Assembly: GCA_022575985.1 (NCBI GenBank)
Contig: JAKSXM010000132.1
Span: 16,430,001-16,494,000, forward strand
DNA: 64,000 nt
Source: Anagrus nilaparvatae
Lineage: Eukaryota > Arthropoda > Insecta > Hymenoptera > Mymaridae
Reading direction: 5' to 3'
The position numbers were made by a program, and so were the translations under genes. Shown here piece after piece: positions 10,985 to 22,800 of this stretch (position 1 is its first letter; the number at the start of each line of letters is the position of its first letter). The notes beneath the pieces were generated by a model that was not told the origin of the DNA, did no database searches, and saw only the letters and a list, made by a program, of their open reading frames with translations.

Positions 10985-13090
10985 ATGTAGTAACAGTAAT
11001 TCGTACTGTATTCGGTCGCTGGGAGATGATATTAACAGCGACTCGTGGGGCCTGGGATATAAGGTTATCATGGGCAAACTTAATTCCGGGTCCGACAACA
11101 CGATGGATGAAGCGGCGACCAAAAGAATAGTGGACGCTCTTTTTCCGGATCTTCCAAACTGACAACATCTGGCTTTGAATGTCTCGAGGGAGCAAGTTCC
11201 GCTATTTAGCGATGTGGAGATGCTTCAGGCAAATAGGTCAATGAAAAATAGGATTAAGCGCCAGGACCAGTCGAAATACCTGCGGAAGCCCTTAAGGTAT
11301 CCTCCTTGGCATGTTTAATGCGTGGCTGGTGACAGGTGTCTTTCTGGGGGCTGGAAAGTGGCCCACCTGGCTCTGATAAGCAAGGAAAAGGGTGAACCAG
11401 GATATTCATCATCTTACAAACCACGTATGTTAAATACCATATCAAGGTGATGGAGAGCAAGGTCAGAGGAAGATTGCGGCGAGCAATTAGAGAATCGGGT
11501 GACCTTAGCGACGACCAACACGGTTTTCGTGAGGGACGTTCCATGATCGGTGCCATTAAGCAGGTCGTGGAAGTGGTTATGAGGGCCAGACGAGTGCGGC
11601 CGGATATTAAACAAGACGCCCTGCTTGTCACGTTGGCTGTAAAAAACGCATTCAACTCGGCTAAGTGTAACGATATGCTGCACTCCCTTGAGCAGGTATT
11701 CAGCGTTCCAGATTATCTGAGAAATATACTCAGAGATTACCTCCGGAACCGACCCACCTGCGCTGGGTCACGCTCGATGGCAAAAAAGTTAAAGGCTCAA
11801 TTCTGGGCCCTGATCTGTGGAATGCCTTTTACGACGGCTTGCTGAGGATTGAGATTCCGTATGGATGCTCCATGATCGGATACGCGGATGATGTCGCTCT
11901 AACTATAACAGCTCGAGAGACAGAGGACCAGCAGAATACCCTGGAAGAAGCTATGCGCTTTATCAATCACTGGTAAAGCGAAAAAAAATAACTTCTTTTC
12001 ACTCAAACTAGCAGTCTCGAAAACGGAGATTGTCCTTCTGGTCCGAAGAAGTATTGATACCATCAGCGTTAGCTTTGACGACGGAGGTAATCCCCTTATG
12101 ATCCAGATCAAACCATCGGTCAAATATTTGGGGGTCTTCTTGGATAATAAGTTGACCTACAATATACAATTCCAGCAGGCCTGTAAAATGGCTGGCCATG
12201 TGACAAAGTCCCTCTCGTGGCTGATAACAAACATCGGCGATCCCAGATCAGGGAAGAGGAGGCTGTTGATGACAACAGTCAACTCCATCTTGTTCTACGG
12301 GGAAGATGTGTGGGCGGACAATGTCCGCATAAAAATGTACTGCAAGAAACTAAAGGCAGTATAGAGGCAGGGGCACTTCGGATCGCTTGCTCATACAAGA
12401 CTGTATCAAATCCGGAGATCTTGCCTTGGAAAGACAGGCGATCTATAATCGTGAGGGAGAAGAGCGCGACGTAGCTTTTGCTTTTGTTGGCAGCATAGGT
12501 GGGATGGCGTATGAGAGGAGATAATATATAATATATAACGTATAGGAGACGTTGGACGCACCGCCTCATCATCGGTTTATAAAGGTGAATGAATCATGAT
12601 CATGGTGAGGTAAACTTCTACCTCACACAGTTTCTAACTGGTCACGGTTATTTCCGCGAAATGCTTTTCAAGTGGCGCAGGTGGCATCTCCGGAATGGTT
12701 GCATTGCCCGGGCGAGCCGGATACCGCTGAGAACACATTTTTTGGGTGTCCTCACTTCGCTGAGGGACGACCGCCCTTCGAAGACTGGAGGCCGGAATAA
12801 GTCATCCCGGAAATGCTTCAGAGTACCACATACTGGTACAGTGTAGCAGAGTACGTACGACACGGGAGGCACTGGTTAAAAAAAAGGAGGAGGGTTTACT
12901 CTCGTAGGAAACTCTCCTCCTATAATGGCAGGGGATTATGAAAAAAATGTCTAGGCTGCATTTTTTTCCGGGCCAAAGTAATACCTAAACAGGGAGTCCC
13001 GGTCCGGATTCTATGAAATTATCAAAAATGCAGGAGGGTGGGGAGTTTAGTGAGTATTACCTTGAATTTGAGATTGAGTCCCGCATAACC
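10985..13090 (+). pseudogene. R1-clade non-LTR retrotransposon, 5'-truncated ORF2 relic
   Basis: Segments in shifting frames match the ORF2 order of R1-clade elements. SWGLGYKV and a (D)ALFPDLPN-like end lie near 11040-11160. A WKVAHLAL segment follows near 11350. Reverse transcriptase runs from 11447, with GRLRRAIRES, QHGFREGRS, LVTLAVKNAFN, GSILGPDLWNAFYD and GYADD (YADD at 11881-11892). Then come the thumb (VKYLGVFLDNKLTY, about 12115-12160) and the C-terminal HGEVNFYLTQFLTGHGYFRE (12605-12660). The 3' tail GGGGAGTTTAGTGAGTATTA with a later GAGTCCCGCATA resembles R1-type 3' UTRs. The endonuclease is missing. There are stops and several frameshifts, the first catalytic Asp (normally L-D-V) is Ala, and the PQG before SILGP is lost. 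GC is clearly higher than in the host sequence. Confidence 0.85.
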
Positions 13091-13109
13091 ATACAGTACG
13101 CGCTGTATG
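13089..13109. repeat. Short palindrome abutting the foldback terminus
   Basis: ACCATACAG and CTGTATGGT are inverted 9-mers separated by a few bases, lying 5 bp outside the CAGGGTTATT terminus of the giant foldback element. It may mark the insertion target or be the last trace of the R1 tail. Confidence 0.4.
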
Positions 13110-13114
13110 GTATA

Positions 13115-14411
13115 CAGGGTTATTCATTGGGATGGAACACTATTTTTATTTTTGGTATAAATTGGTTAAAAATGAAAGAAAGTTGGTAAAACCAATTGAG
13201 ATGGATAAATTGGTGAAAAATTAACAAATTGGATGGAAATTTATGGATAAAAAATAATTTTGGGATAAAGAAAAGTGGAGTTGAAAGTAAAAAAAAAATA
13301 GAAAATGTGATAAAATTGTTTGTAAATAATTTAACAAAAAGATAATAAAATTTTACTTGAAAAAACAGTGGTTGTTGAAAGAAAAAAATTTATTGGTTGT
13401 TGAGAAATCTTAATTTCTTTTATGCATTTAAAAAAAAAATTCAATTTACTTATGCAGCGTTGTTAAATTATTGTTTTAATATTTTCTATAGTTTCTGCTG
13501 TTTCCGGCGCGAAAAACAGCTGATTTTACGCAACTAGTCAAAATAAAAGCAGACAAAAATAATAACATCAAAGTTGGTTATGTGATAATATTTTTTGTTG
13601 TTCAAATTAATTTGTGCAGTTTATTTTTTATTTAAACTTTATTTCTAAATTATTTTAAGATAAAAATTACAAGTAGCATCATTTGAAAATTTTTTTAAAC
13701 AGGTTAAAATGAAAAAGGAAATATTTAAAATTTTTTAATTTTTGCTATTTATATTTTGAATGAATAATATAATTTATTTAAACACCCGATGTAAATTTTT
13801 CAATGTGTTTCATATAATTATCTAAAAAGTAAAGTTCTTTGCAAGAGCCCCAAAAACAGAAAAACTATGAAATATTTAAAGTGAAAGTGAAACAAGGACA
13901 AAATATTTATGAGTATTTTTTCTCCAATTATTTGTTTATGCTATGATTGAGACTTTACACTTCGCACGCAAAGAGTCGCGTGTATCATGAAAATTGAGAT
14001 CTTTTCTTTTTGCAAAATTGAAGAAGATTGCCTTATGCTGGTTTTACAAACGAAGTTAATGGGGGGTCGCAACCGTAGGCGCAGCCTCAATGCAAGGCAC
14101 AAAGACCTAAAATCACGTTTTGCTTTTTGCGTTGCGACTACGCTTGCGGTTGTAATTTGATGCTTCTCAGTCGCAGTTACTTAAGCAGTTTCAAAAAATT
14201 TTAATTTTCTTTTTCTGTACTGCGACCCGAAAGTACGCATTTCCCGCATTGTCCGGCAAAGGCAGATTTTCCCGCCACAGTTACAGAAAAATTTTGGACA
14301 ATCCTCGGCCATAAACAAGGAATGACCTAACTCGCAGTTTACCATCCTCAGATTCGCCTCCGAAGGTAATTTACGTGCGATTTGGGCCATTTTTTATTTT
14401 TTCTGGCTTAA
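13115..14411. repeat. Left 1.3-kb terminal inverted repeat of the giant foldback
   Basis: Inverted copy of 20680-21978, about 95% identical by eye over the stretches compared. Its inner ~250 bp (14161-14400) is GC-richer and holds the 69-codon open frame at 14181-14390. Confidence 0.85.
14181..14390 (-). CDS. Small ORF 'MAQIA' in left terminal repeat
   Basis: A 69-residue open frame begins MAQIARKLPSEAN, then VNCELGHSLFMAEDC, with a Cys-rich middle (FFCNCGGKI) and a basic C-terminus (QYRKRKLKFF). The right arm carries the same 69-codon frame (20702-20911) with about nine substitutions and no stop. It starts within AATAAAGAATGGC, which recurs at 6738, 24355 and 59153; the 24371 copy also reads MAQIARKL and then ...LGHFLFM before diverging. 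Arm homogenisation would keep both copies open, so this is weak evidence for a protein. It matches no family I know. Confidence 0.25.
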   Translation of the reverse strand: MAQIARKLPSEANLRMVNCELGHSLFMAEDCPKFFCNCGGKICLCRTMREMRTFGSQYRKRKLKFFETA

Positions 14412-14420
14412 CAAAAAAAA

Positions 14421-16218
14421 ACTTGATCAACAACCTTGATCAGCAACCATGATCATCAAACTTGATCATCAAACTTGATCAGCAACCTTGATCATCAAAC
14501 TTGATCAACAACCTTGATCATCAAACAAATTTGATAATCAGACTTGATAATCAAACTTGATCAACAAACTTGATCATCAAACTTGATCAGCAACCTTGAT
14601 CATCAAACTTGATCAACAAACTTGATCATCAAACTTGATCAACAACCTTGATCAACAAACTTAATCACCAAACTTGATCAGCAACCTTGATCATCAAACT
14701 TGATCAACAAACTTGATCATCAAACTTGATCAGCAACCTTGATCATCAAACAAATTTGATAATCAGACTTGACAATCAAACTTGATCATCAAACTTGATC
14801 AGCAACCTTGATCATCAAACTTGATCAACAACCTTGATCATCAAACTTGAACAAAACAACCTTGATCAACAACTTTGATCAACAAACTTGATTACCAAAC
14901 TTGATCAGCAACCTTGATCATTAAACTTGATTATCAAACTTGAGCAACGAGCTTGAAACATCAAACTTATGATCAACAGCCTTGATCATCAAACTTGATC
15001 ATCAAACTTGATCACCAAACTTGTGCTACAAACTTGATCATCAAACTTGATCAACAAACAAATTTGATAATCAGACTTGATAATCAAACTTGATCAACAA
15101 CCAAATTTGATAATCAGACTTGATAATCAAACTTGATCAACAACCAAATTTGATAATCAGACTTGACAATCAAACTTGATCATCAAACTTGATCAGCAAC
15201 CTTGATCATCAAACTTGATCAACAACCTTGATCATCAAACTTGATCAACAACCTTGATCAACAACTTTGATCAACAAACTTGATCACCAAACTTGATCAG
15301 CAACCTTGATCATTAAACTTGATTATCAAACTTGAGCAACGAGCTTGAAACATCAAACTTATGATCAACAACCTTGATCATCAAACTTGATCAGCAGCCT
15401 TGATCATCAAACTTGATCATCAAACTTGATCACCAAACTTGTGCTACAAACTTGATCATCAAACTTGATCAACAAACAAATTTGATAATCAGACTTGATA
15501 ATCAAACTTGATCAACAACCAAATTTGATAATCAGACTTGATAATCAAACTTGATCAACAACCAAATTTGATAATCAGACTTGATAATCAAACTTGATCA
15601 ACAAACTTGATCATCAAACTTGATCAGCAACCTTGATCATCAAACTTGATCAACAAACTTGTTCATCAACCTTGATCAAAAAACTTGATCATCAAACTTG
15701 ATCAGCAACCTTGATCATCAAACTTATGATCAACAACCTTGATCAACAACCTTGAGCAACAAACTTGATCAGCAACCTTGATCATTGAACTTGATTATCA
15801 AACTTGAGGAACAAGCTTGAAACATCAAACTTGATCAACAACCTTGATCATCAAACTTGATCAGCAGCCTTGATCATCAAACTTGATCATCAACCTTGTT
15901 CATCAAACTTGATCAACAACCTTGATCAACAAACTTGATCAACAACCTTGAACAACAAACTTGATCACCAAACTTGATCAGCAACCTTGATCATCAAACT
16001 TGATCATCAAACTTGAGCAACAAGCTTGAAACATCAAACTTGATCAACAACCTTGATCATCAAACTTGATCAGCAGCCTTGATCATCAAACTTGATCATC
16101 AACCTTGATCAAAAATCTTGATCAACAAAACTTGGTCACCAAACTTGATCAGCAACCTTGATCATCAAACTTGATCATCAAACTTCATTAACAAAATGAT
16201 CAACAAGCTTGACAACAT
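14421..16218. repeat. 13-bp TTGATCA satellite, left arm
   Basis: Tandem units of consensus TTGATCATCAAAC with variants TTGATCAGCAACC and TTGATCAACAACC; nearly every unit carries the palindrome TGATCA. A higher-order period is visible: a block containing AAATTTGATAATCAGACTTG, GAGCAACGAGCTTGAAACAT and GTGCTACAAAC recurs roughly every 390 bp (for example 14750 and 15140). No coding potential. Confidence 0.9.
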
Positions 16219-16232
16219 ACCTAAAATTTAAT

Positions 16233-16660
16233 TATGTTCCGTAGGAACGGAAGATTTGGTGCTTATTATATTAATTTTTCTTTATATATAAAAGGGTTAT
16301 TTTTACTTTATTAAAATTTATAATAATTTGCTTTTTTTAGTAATCTTTAGATTAATAAGTCAGGTCCTTAAATTTTGTCTCAGATGTTACCGGACGCTGA
16401 AGAAAAATAAAAAATAATATAATCAAATAATTCATATGATACATTTGTTTTTCAGTGTTATTTTTTTTACGCGTAATATCGTATTGTAAAATGTATTTTT
16501 GAATTTTTTAGTAATTCAGTCTTTCGACACCTTGCAATATAAAAACATTGTCAAAATTTTGTATTGTAAAACCATTATAGTTTTTATTGCATTAATAAAA
16601 GAACTTTAAAATATATTTTTATTTTTATTTTATATATGTAACAGCTATTTCATTAAACAA
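16233..16660. other. ~430-bp insertion present only in the left arm
   Basis: The satellite-to-array junction ACATAC(C/T)TAAAATTTAAT is the same in both arms (16215-16232, and reversed at 19368-19387). In the left arm it is followed by ~430 bp of unrelated AT-rich sequence before ATGCCAAC resumes the 270-bp unit. No terminal repeat or gene was recognised in the insert. Confidence 0.5.
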
Positions 16661-18755
16661 ATATGCCAACAGCATAATCAAAAAATAACGTCTTATTCTG
16701 TTAAGACTAAGTCAATAATTTTTTAACAGACCGTGACATTTGAAAGTACTGCTATGAACTTTCCTAAAACGAGTAAAATTGAATCAACATAACAGTACTT
16801 TGAATTTATCCAGTTTCTTGATAAACTTATTAAAATTTCTGACGAATTTTCCCTAATATATTTTTATTCTGTTATTGCTAGCCGAAAATTATTAGATATT
16901 ATGCTGCTGATGATGCAAACTTAAAATTTAATATGCCAACTGAATAATAAAAAAATAACGACTTATTCTGTTAAGAGTAAGTCAACAATTTTCGAAGAGA
17001 CCACGATATTTGAAAGTACTGCTATGAACTTTCCTAAAACGAACAAAATTGAATCAACATGAGAGTACTTTGACTTTATTCAGTTTCTTGATAAAATTAT
17101 TAAAATTTCTGATGAATTTCCCTCAATAGATTTTTATTCTGTTTTAAATAGCCGAAAATTATTAGATATTATGCTGCTGATAAAGCATACTTAAAATTTA
17201 ATAAGCCAACTGAATAATAAAAAAATAACGACTAATTCTGTTAAGCCTAAGTCAATAATTTTCGAACAGACTGTGACATTTGAATGTACTGCTATGAACT
17301 TTCCTAAAACGAACAGTATAAAATCAACATGAGAGTACTTTGACTTTATTCAGTTTTTTTGATAAAATTATTAAAATTTCTGATGAATTTCCATCAATAG
17401 ATTTATATTCTGTTATAAATAGCCGCAAATTATTAGATATTATGCTGCTGATGAAGCATACTTAAAATTTAATAAGCCAACTAAATAATAAAAAAATAAC
17501 GACTAATTCTGTTAAGACTAAGTCAATAATTTTCGAACAGACTGTGAGATTTGAAAGTACTGCTATGAACTTTACGAAAACGAACAAAATTGAATCAACA
17601 TGACAGTACTTTGACTTTATTCAGTTTCTAGATAAACTTATTAAAATTTCTGACGAATTTTCCTGAATAGATTTTTATTCTGTTATTACTAGCCGAAAAT
17701 TACTAGATATTATGCTGCTGATGATGCATACTTAAAATTTAATATTCCAACTAAATAATAAAAAAATAACGACTTATCCTGTTAAGAGTAAGTCAACAAT
17801 TTTCGAAGAGACCATGATATTTGAAAGTACTGCTATGAACTTTTCTAAAACGAACAAAATTAAATCAACATGAGAGTACTTTGACTTTATTCAGTTTCTT
17901 GATAAAATTATTAAAATTTCTGATGAATTTTCCTCAATAAATTTTTATTCTGTTATAAATAGCAGCAAATTATTAGACATTATGCTGCTGATGAAGCATA
18001 CCTAAATTTTAATAAGCCAACTGCATAATAAAAAAATAACGAATTATTCTATTAAGAGTAAGGCAAAAATTTTCGAAAAGACCATAATATTTGAAAGTAC
18101 TGCTATGAACTTTCCTAAAACGAATAAAATTGAATCAACATGACAATACTTTGACTTTATTCAGTTTCTTGATAAACTGATTAAAAATTCTGATGAATTT
18201 CCCGCAATAGATTTTTATTCTGTTATGAATAGCCAAAAATTATTAGATAATATGCTGCTGATGAAACATACATAAAATTTAATATGCCAACTGCATAATT
18301 AAAAAATAACGCCTGATTTTGTTAAGACTAAGTCAATAAATATTCGAACATACCCTGACATTTGAAAGTACTGCTATGAACTTTTCTAAAACGAATAAAA
18401 TTGAATCAACATGACAGTACTTTGGCTTTATTCAGTTTCTTGATAAACTGATTAAAATTCCTGATGAATTTCCCTCAATAGATTTTTATTTTGTTATGAA
18501 TAGCCAAAAATTATTAGATATTATGCTGCTGATCATGCATACCTAAAATTTAATATGCCAACTGAATAATAAAAAAATAACTATTAATCCTGTTAAGACT
18601 AAGCCAATAATTTTTTAACAGACCGTGACATTTGAAAGTACTGCTATGAACTTTCCTAAATCGAACAAAATTGAATCAACATGAGAGTACATTGACTTTA
18701 TTCAGTTTTTTTGATAAAATTATTAAAATTTCTGATGAATTTCCCTCAATAGATT
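16661..18755 (+). repeat. 270-bp tandem array, forward block (about 7.75 copies)
   Basis: Units start ATATGCCAACTGAATAATAA and recur at 16661, 16931, 17201, 17472 and on to about 18551, a 270-271-bp step. Internal landmarks are TGAAAGTACTGCTATGAACT and ATTATGCTGCTGATGA. Units differ by scattered point changes. Frequent stops, no coding frame. Confidence 0.9.
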
Positions 18756-19387
18756 TTCTCTTCGAAAATTATTGACTTACTCGTAACAGAATATGTTTTC
18801 ATTTTTTTATTTTGCAATTGGCCTATTGAATTTTAAGTATGCTTCTTCAGCAGCATAATATCTAATAATTTTCGGCTATTATTAACAGAATAAAAATCTA
18901 TTGAGAGAAATTTATCAGGAATTTTAATCAGTTTATCAATAAACTCAATAAAGCCAAAGTACTGTCATGTTGATTCAATTTTATTCGTTTTAGGAAAGTT
19001 CATAGCAGTACTTTCAGATTTCATGGTCTCTTCGAAAATTATTGCCTTTCTCTTAACAGAATAATTCTTTATTTTTTTACTATTCAGTTGGCATATTAAA
19101 TTTTAAGTATGCATCATCAGCAGCCTAATATCTAATAATTTTCGGCTAGTAATAACAGAATAAACATCTATTCAGGAAAATTCGTCAGTAATTTGATTCG
19201 TCAGTAATTCATGAAACTGAATACAATCAAAGTACTGTCATGTTGATTCAATTTTATTCGCTTTAGGAAAGTTCATAGCAGTATTTTCAAATGCCACGGT
19301 CTGTTTGAAAATTATTGACTTAGTCTTAACAGAATAAGACGATAGTTTTTGAATTTGCAGTGGCATATTAAATTTTAAGTATGTTTT
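18756..19387 (-). repeat. 270-bp tandem array, reversed block (about 2.3 copies)
   Basis: The same 270-bp unit in reverse orientation (TTCATAGCAGTACTTTCA at about 19000 and 19270). The switch occurs inside a unit, just after CCCTCAATAGATTTT. This is the centre of the foldback. Confidence 0.9.
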
Positions 19388-20671
19388 CAAGCTTGTTGAT
19401 CAAGTTTTTTGATGAAGTTTGTTGATGAAGTTTGATAATCAAGGTTGCTGATCAAGTTTGGTGATCAAGTTTGTTGATCAAGGTTGTTGATCAAGTTTGT
19501 TGATCAAGTTTGTTGATCAAGTTCGATGATCAAGGTTGCTGATCAAGTTTGTTGATCAAGGTTGTTGATCAAGTTCGATGATCAAGTTCGATGATCAAGG
19601 TTGCTGATCAAGTTTGTTGATCAAGTTTGATGATCAAGCTTGTAGCTCAAGTTTGGTGATCAAGTTTGATGATCAAGCTTGTTGATCAAGTTCGATGATC
19701 AAGGTTGCTGATCAAGTTTGTTGATCAAGGTTGTTGATCAAGTGTGATTATCAAGTTTGTTTGATGATCAAGGTTGTTGATCAAGTTTGTTGATCAAGTT
19801 TGATGATCAAGTTTGATGATTAAGCTTGTAGCTCAAGTTTGATGATCAAGTTTGATGATCAAGCTTGCAGATCAAATTTGCTGATCAGGTTTGTTGATCA
19901 ATTTTGATGATGAATGTTGCTGATCAAGTTTGTTTATCAAGTTTGATCATCAAGTTTGTTGATCAAGGTTGTTGATCAAGTTTGATGATCAAGGTTGCTG
20001 ATCAAGTTTGTTGATCAAGGTTGTTGATCAAGTTCGATGATCAAGTTCGATGATCAAGGTTGCTGATCAAGTTTGTTGATTAAGTTTGATGATCAAGCTT
20101 GTAGCTCAAGTTTGGTGATCAAGTTTGATGATCAAGCTTGTTGATCAAGTTCGATGATCAAGGTTGCTGATCAAGTTTGTTGATCAAGGTTGTTGATCAA
20201 GTGTGATGATTAAGTTTTTTGATCAATCTTGATGATCAAGGTTGCTGATAAAGTTTGTTGATCAAGTTTGTTGATCAAGTTTGATTATCAAGGTTGCTGA
20301 TCAAGTTTGTTGATCAAGTTTGTTGATCAAGTTTGATTATCAAGTTTGTTTGATGATTAAGGTTGTTGATCAAGTTTGTTGATCAAGTTTGATGATCAAG
20401 TTTGATGATTAAGCTTGTAGCTCAAGTTTGATGATCAAGTTTGATGATCAAGCTTGCAGATCTTTGCTGATCAGGTTTGTTGATCAATTTTGATGATGAA
20501 TGTTGCTGATCAAGTTTGTTTATCAAGTTTGATCATCAAGTTTGTTGATCAAGGTTGTTGATCAAGTTTGATGATCATGGTTGTTGATCAAATTTGATGC
20601 TCTAGGTTGCTGATCAAGTTTGATGATCAAGTTTGATGATCATGGTTGCTGATCAAGGTTGTTGATCAAGT
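19388..20671. repeat. 13-bp TTGATCA satellite, right arm
   Basis: Reverse-complement orientation of the left satellite (GTTTGTTGATCAAGGTTG and similar), again with higher-order blocks (TTGTAGCTCAAGTTTG recurring near 19640, 19825, 20100 and 20415). It is about 0.5 kb shorter than the left block. Confidence 0.9.
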
Positions 20672-20679
20672 TTTTTTTT

Positions 20680-21978
20680 GTTAGGCCAGAAAAAATAAAG
20701 AATGGCCCAAATTGCACTTAAATTACCTTCGGAGGCGAATCCGAGGATGGTTAACTGCGATTTTGGTCATTCCTTGTTTATGGCCGAGGATTGTCAAAAA
20801 TTTTTCTGCAACTGTGGCGGGAAAATCCGTCTTTGCTGGACAATGCGGGAAATGCGTATATTCGGGTCGCAGTACAGAAAAAGAAAATTAAAATTTTTTG
20901 AAACTGCTTAAGTAACTGCGACTGAGAAGCATCAAATTGCAACCGCGAGCGTAGTCGCAACGCAAAAAGCAAAACGTGATTTTAGGTCTTTGTGCCTTGC
21001 ATTGAGGCTGCGCCTACGGTTGCGACCCCCCATTAAATTCGTTTGTAAAACCAGCATAAGGCAATCTTCTTCAATTTTGCAAAAAGAAAAGATCTCAATT
21101 TTCATGATACACGCGACTCTTCGCGTGCGAAGTGTAAAGTCTCAATCATAGCATAAACAAATAATTGGAGAAAAAATACTCATAAATATTCTGTCCTTGT
21201 TTTACTTTCACTTTAAATATTTCATAGTTTTTCTGTTTTTGTCGCTCTTGCAAAGAACTTTACTTTTTCAATAATAATATGAAACACATTGAAAAATTTA
21301 CATCGGGTGTTTAAATAAATTATATTATTCATTCAAAATATAAATAGCAAAAATTAAAAAATTTTAAATATTTCCTTTTTTATTTTAACCTGTTTAAAAA
21401 AATTTTCAAATGATGCTACTTGTAATTTTTATCTTAAAATAATTTAGAAATAAAGTTTAAATAAAAAATAAACTGCACAAATTAATTTGAACAACAAAAA
21501 ATATTATCACATAACCAACTTTGATGTTATTATTTTTGTCTGCTTTTATTTTGACTAGTTGCGTAAAATCAGCTGTTTTTCGCGCCGGAAACAGCAGAAA
21601 CTATAGAAAATATTAAAACAATAATTTAACAACGCTGCATAAGTAAATTGAATTTTTTTTTTAAATGCATAAAAGAAATTAAGATTTCTTAACAACCAAT
21701 AAATTTTTTTCTTTCAACAACCACTGTTTTTTCAAGTAAAATTTTATTATCTTTTTGTTAAAATTATTTACAAACAATTTTATCACATTTTCTATTTTTT
21801 TTTTACTTTCAACTCCACTTTTCTTTATCCCAAAATTATTTTTTATCCATAAATTTCCATCCAATTTGTTAATTTTTCACCAATTTATCCATCTCAATTG
21901 GTTTTACCAACTTTCTTTCATTTTTAACCAATTTATACCAAAAATAAAAAAAGTGTTCCTTCCCAATGAATAACCCTG
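20680..21978. repeat. Right 1.3-kb terminal inverted repeat of the giant foldback
   Basis: Inverted copy of 13115-14411; see the whole-element entry. The outer end reads CCAATGAATAACCCTG. Confidence 0.85.
20702..20911 (+). CDS. Small ORF 'MAQIA' in right terminal repeat
   Basis: Partner of the left-arm frame: MAQIALKLPSEAN, VNCDFGHSLFMAEDC, FFCNCGGKI and RKRKLKFFETA at the end. The Cys residues and the LGH/FGHSLFM segment are kept. It has the same uncertain status as its partner. Confidence 0.25.
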   Translation: MAQIALKLPSEANPRMVNCDFGHSLFMAEDCQKFFCNCGGKIRLCWTMREMRIFGSQYRKRKLKFFETA

Positions 21979-22797
21979 TATGTAAACAGCATTCTCCTCT
22001 TCCTACGAAAAAGGCCCTTTCTTAAATATATTTCAAGCCATATTAAGAATTATTAATAATTCGTTCAGAATGTATTTTAATGTTTTAAATAAATGTTTTA
22101 AATTTATTGAAATTTGGACTAAAAAAACATACATAAGGTTTAATTAATTAGTAATACCAAAAATATAACCTTTTTTATATTAAAAAAAATAATAAATAAA
22201 TTTTTCCTTATGCTATTCTGCAGTAATACCAAAAAACACAAAAATTTTCAAAAAACCAGAAAAAACTTAAAAATATGAATTTTGTATTTTTTTAGTTTTT
22301 ACTTTATTTTTACTATCGATACGATAATTTTGAACATATTTTCAATACATTTCAATATATATCAGGTCATATTAAGCTTTTTTAATCGGTTGAGAATGGT
22401 TAAAAATAGTTTAAATAAACTATCTACATTTGATTAGGGTAGAATAATAATAATAGCTAGTTATATTTTTAATTTATTTCTATTATTTTTTAGACGTCAA
22501 TGACAAAAGTTAACAGAAATTACATTAAGAATTTTATGGGACATGAAATAATTTCAACTCTATATACTACATATATTTTATACATATTTATATTTTACAT
22601 AATAAATAGATAGATAATTATATAATATTATGAAACATAAAATATATAAAAATAATATATAAATTTATAAAAAAAAACATGTAAGATACAAAAAATAAGG
22701 AAAATTAATTTGAATACAGTTATGAGTTGTAAATTAAAAAATACATTACTATGTTAAAAAAATATATAAAATTTATGAAAAAAAAATAAGTATTTTC
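21979..22797. other. AT-rich spacer between the two giant elements
   Basis: Simple AT-rich sequence with short ATATA-rich stretches near 22560-22650. No gene or repeat structure was recognised. Confidence 0.3.
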
Positions 22798-22800
22798 TCA

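Larger units (their letters stand above)
13115..21978. mobile_element. Giant foldback element (8.86 kb), no transposase
   Basis: The element is bounded by CAGGGTTATTCATTGGGA and its complement, with a TA dinucleotide outside each end. The arms mirror each other in layers: 1.3-kb terminal inverted repeats (13115-14411 and 20680-21978), a 13-bp satellite (14421-16218 and 19388-20671), then a 270-bp array (16661-18755 and 18756-19387) that switches strand near 18755. Arm lengths are unequal (5.6 and 3.2 kb). Foldback elements such as FB and Galileo share the plan of long terminal repeats with internal tandem repeats. The terminus does not match those I can recall, and no transposase-like frame is present, so it is presumably mobilised in trans. 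A 2-bp TA target duplication is possible but too short to prove. Confidence 0.8.

Noticed and set aside
11254..12572. Several minus-strand frames of 70-133 codons
   Set aside because: Shadows of the GC-rich R1 reverse transcriptase on the plus strand.
14421..16218. CRISPR-like array
   Set aside because: Units are contiguous 13-mers without unique spacers, and the genome is eukaryotic; this is a satellite.
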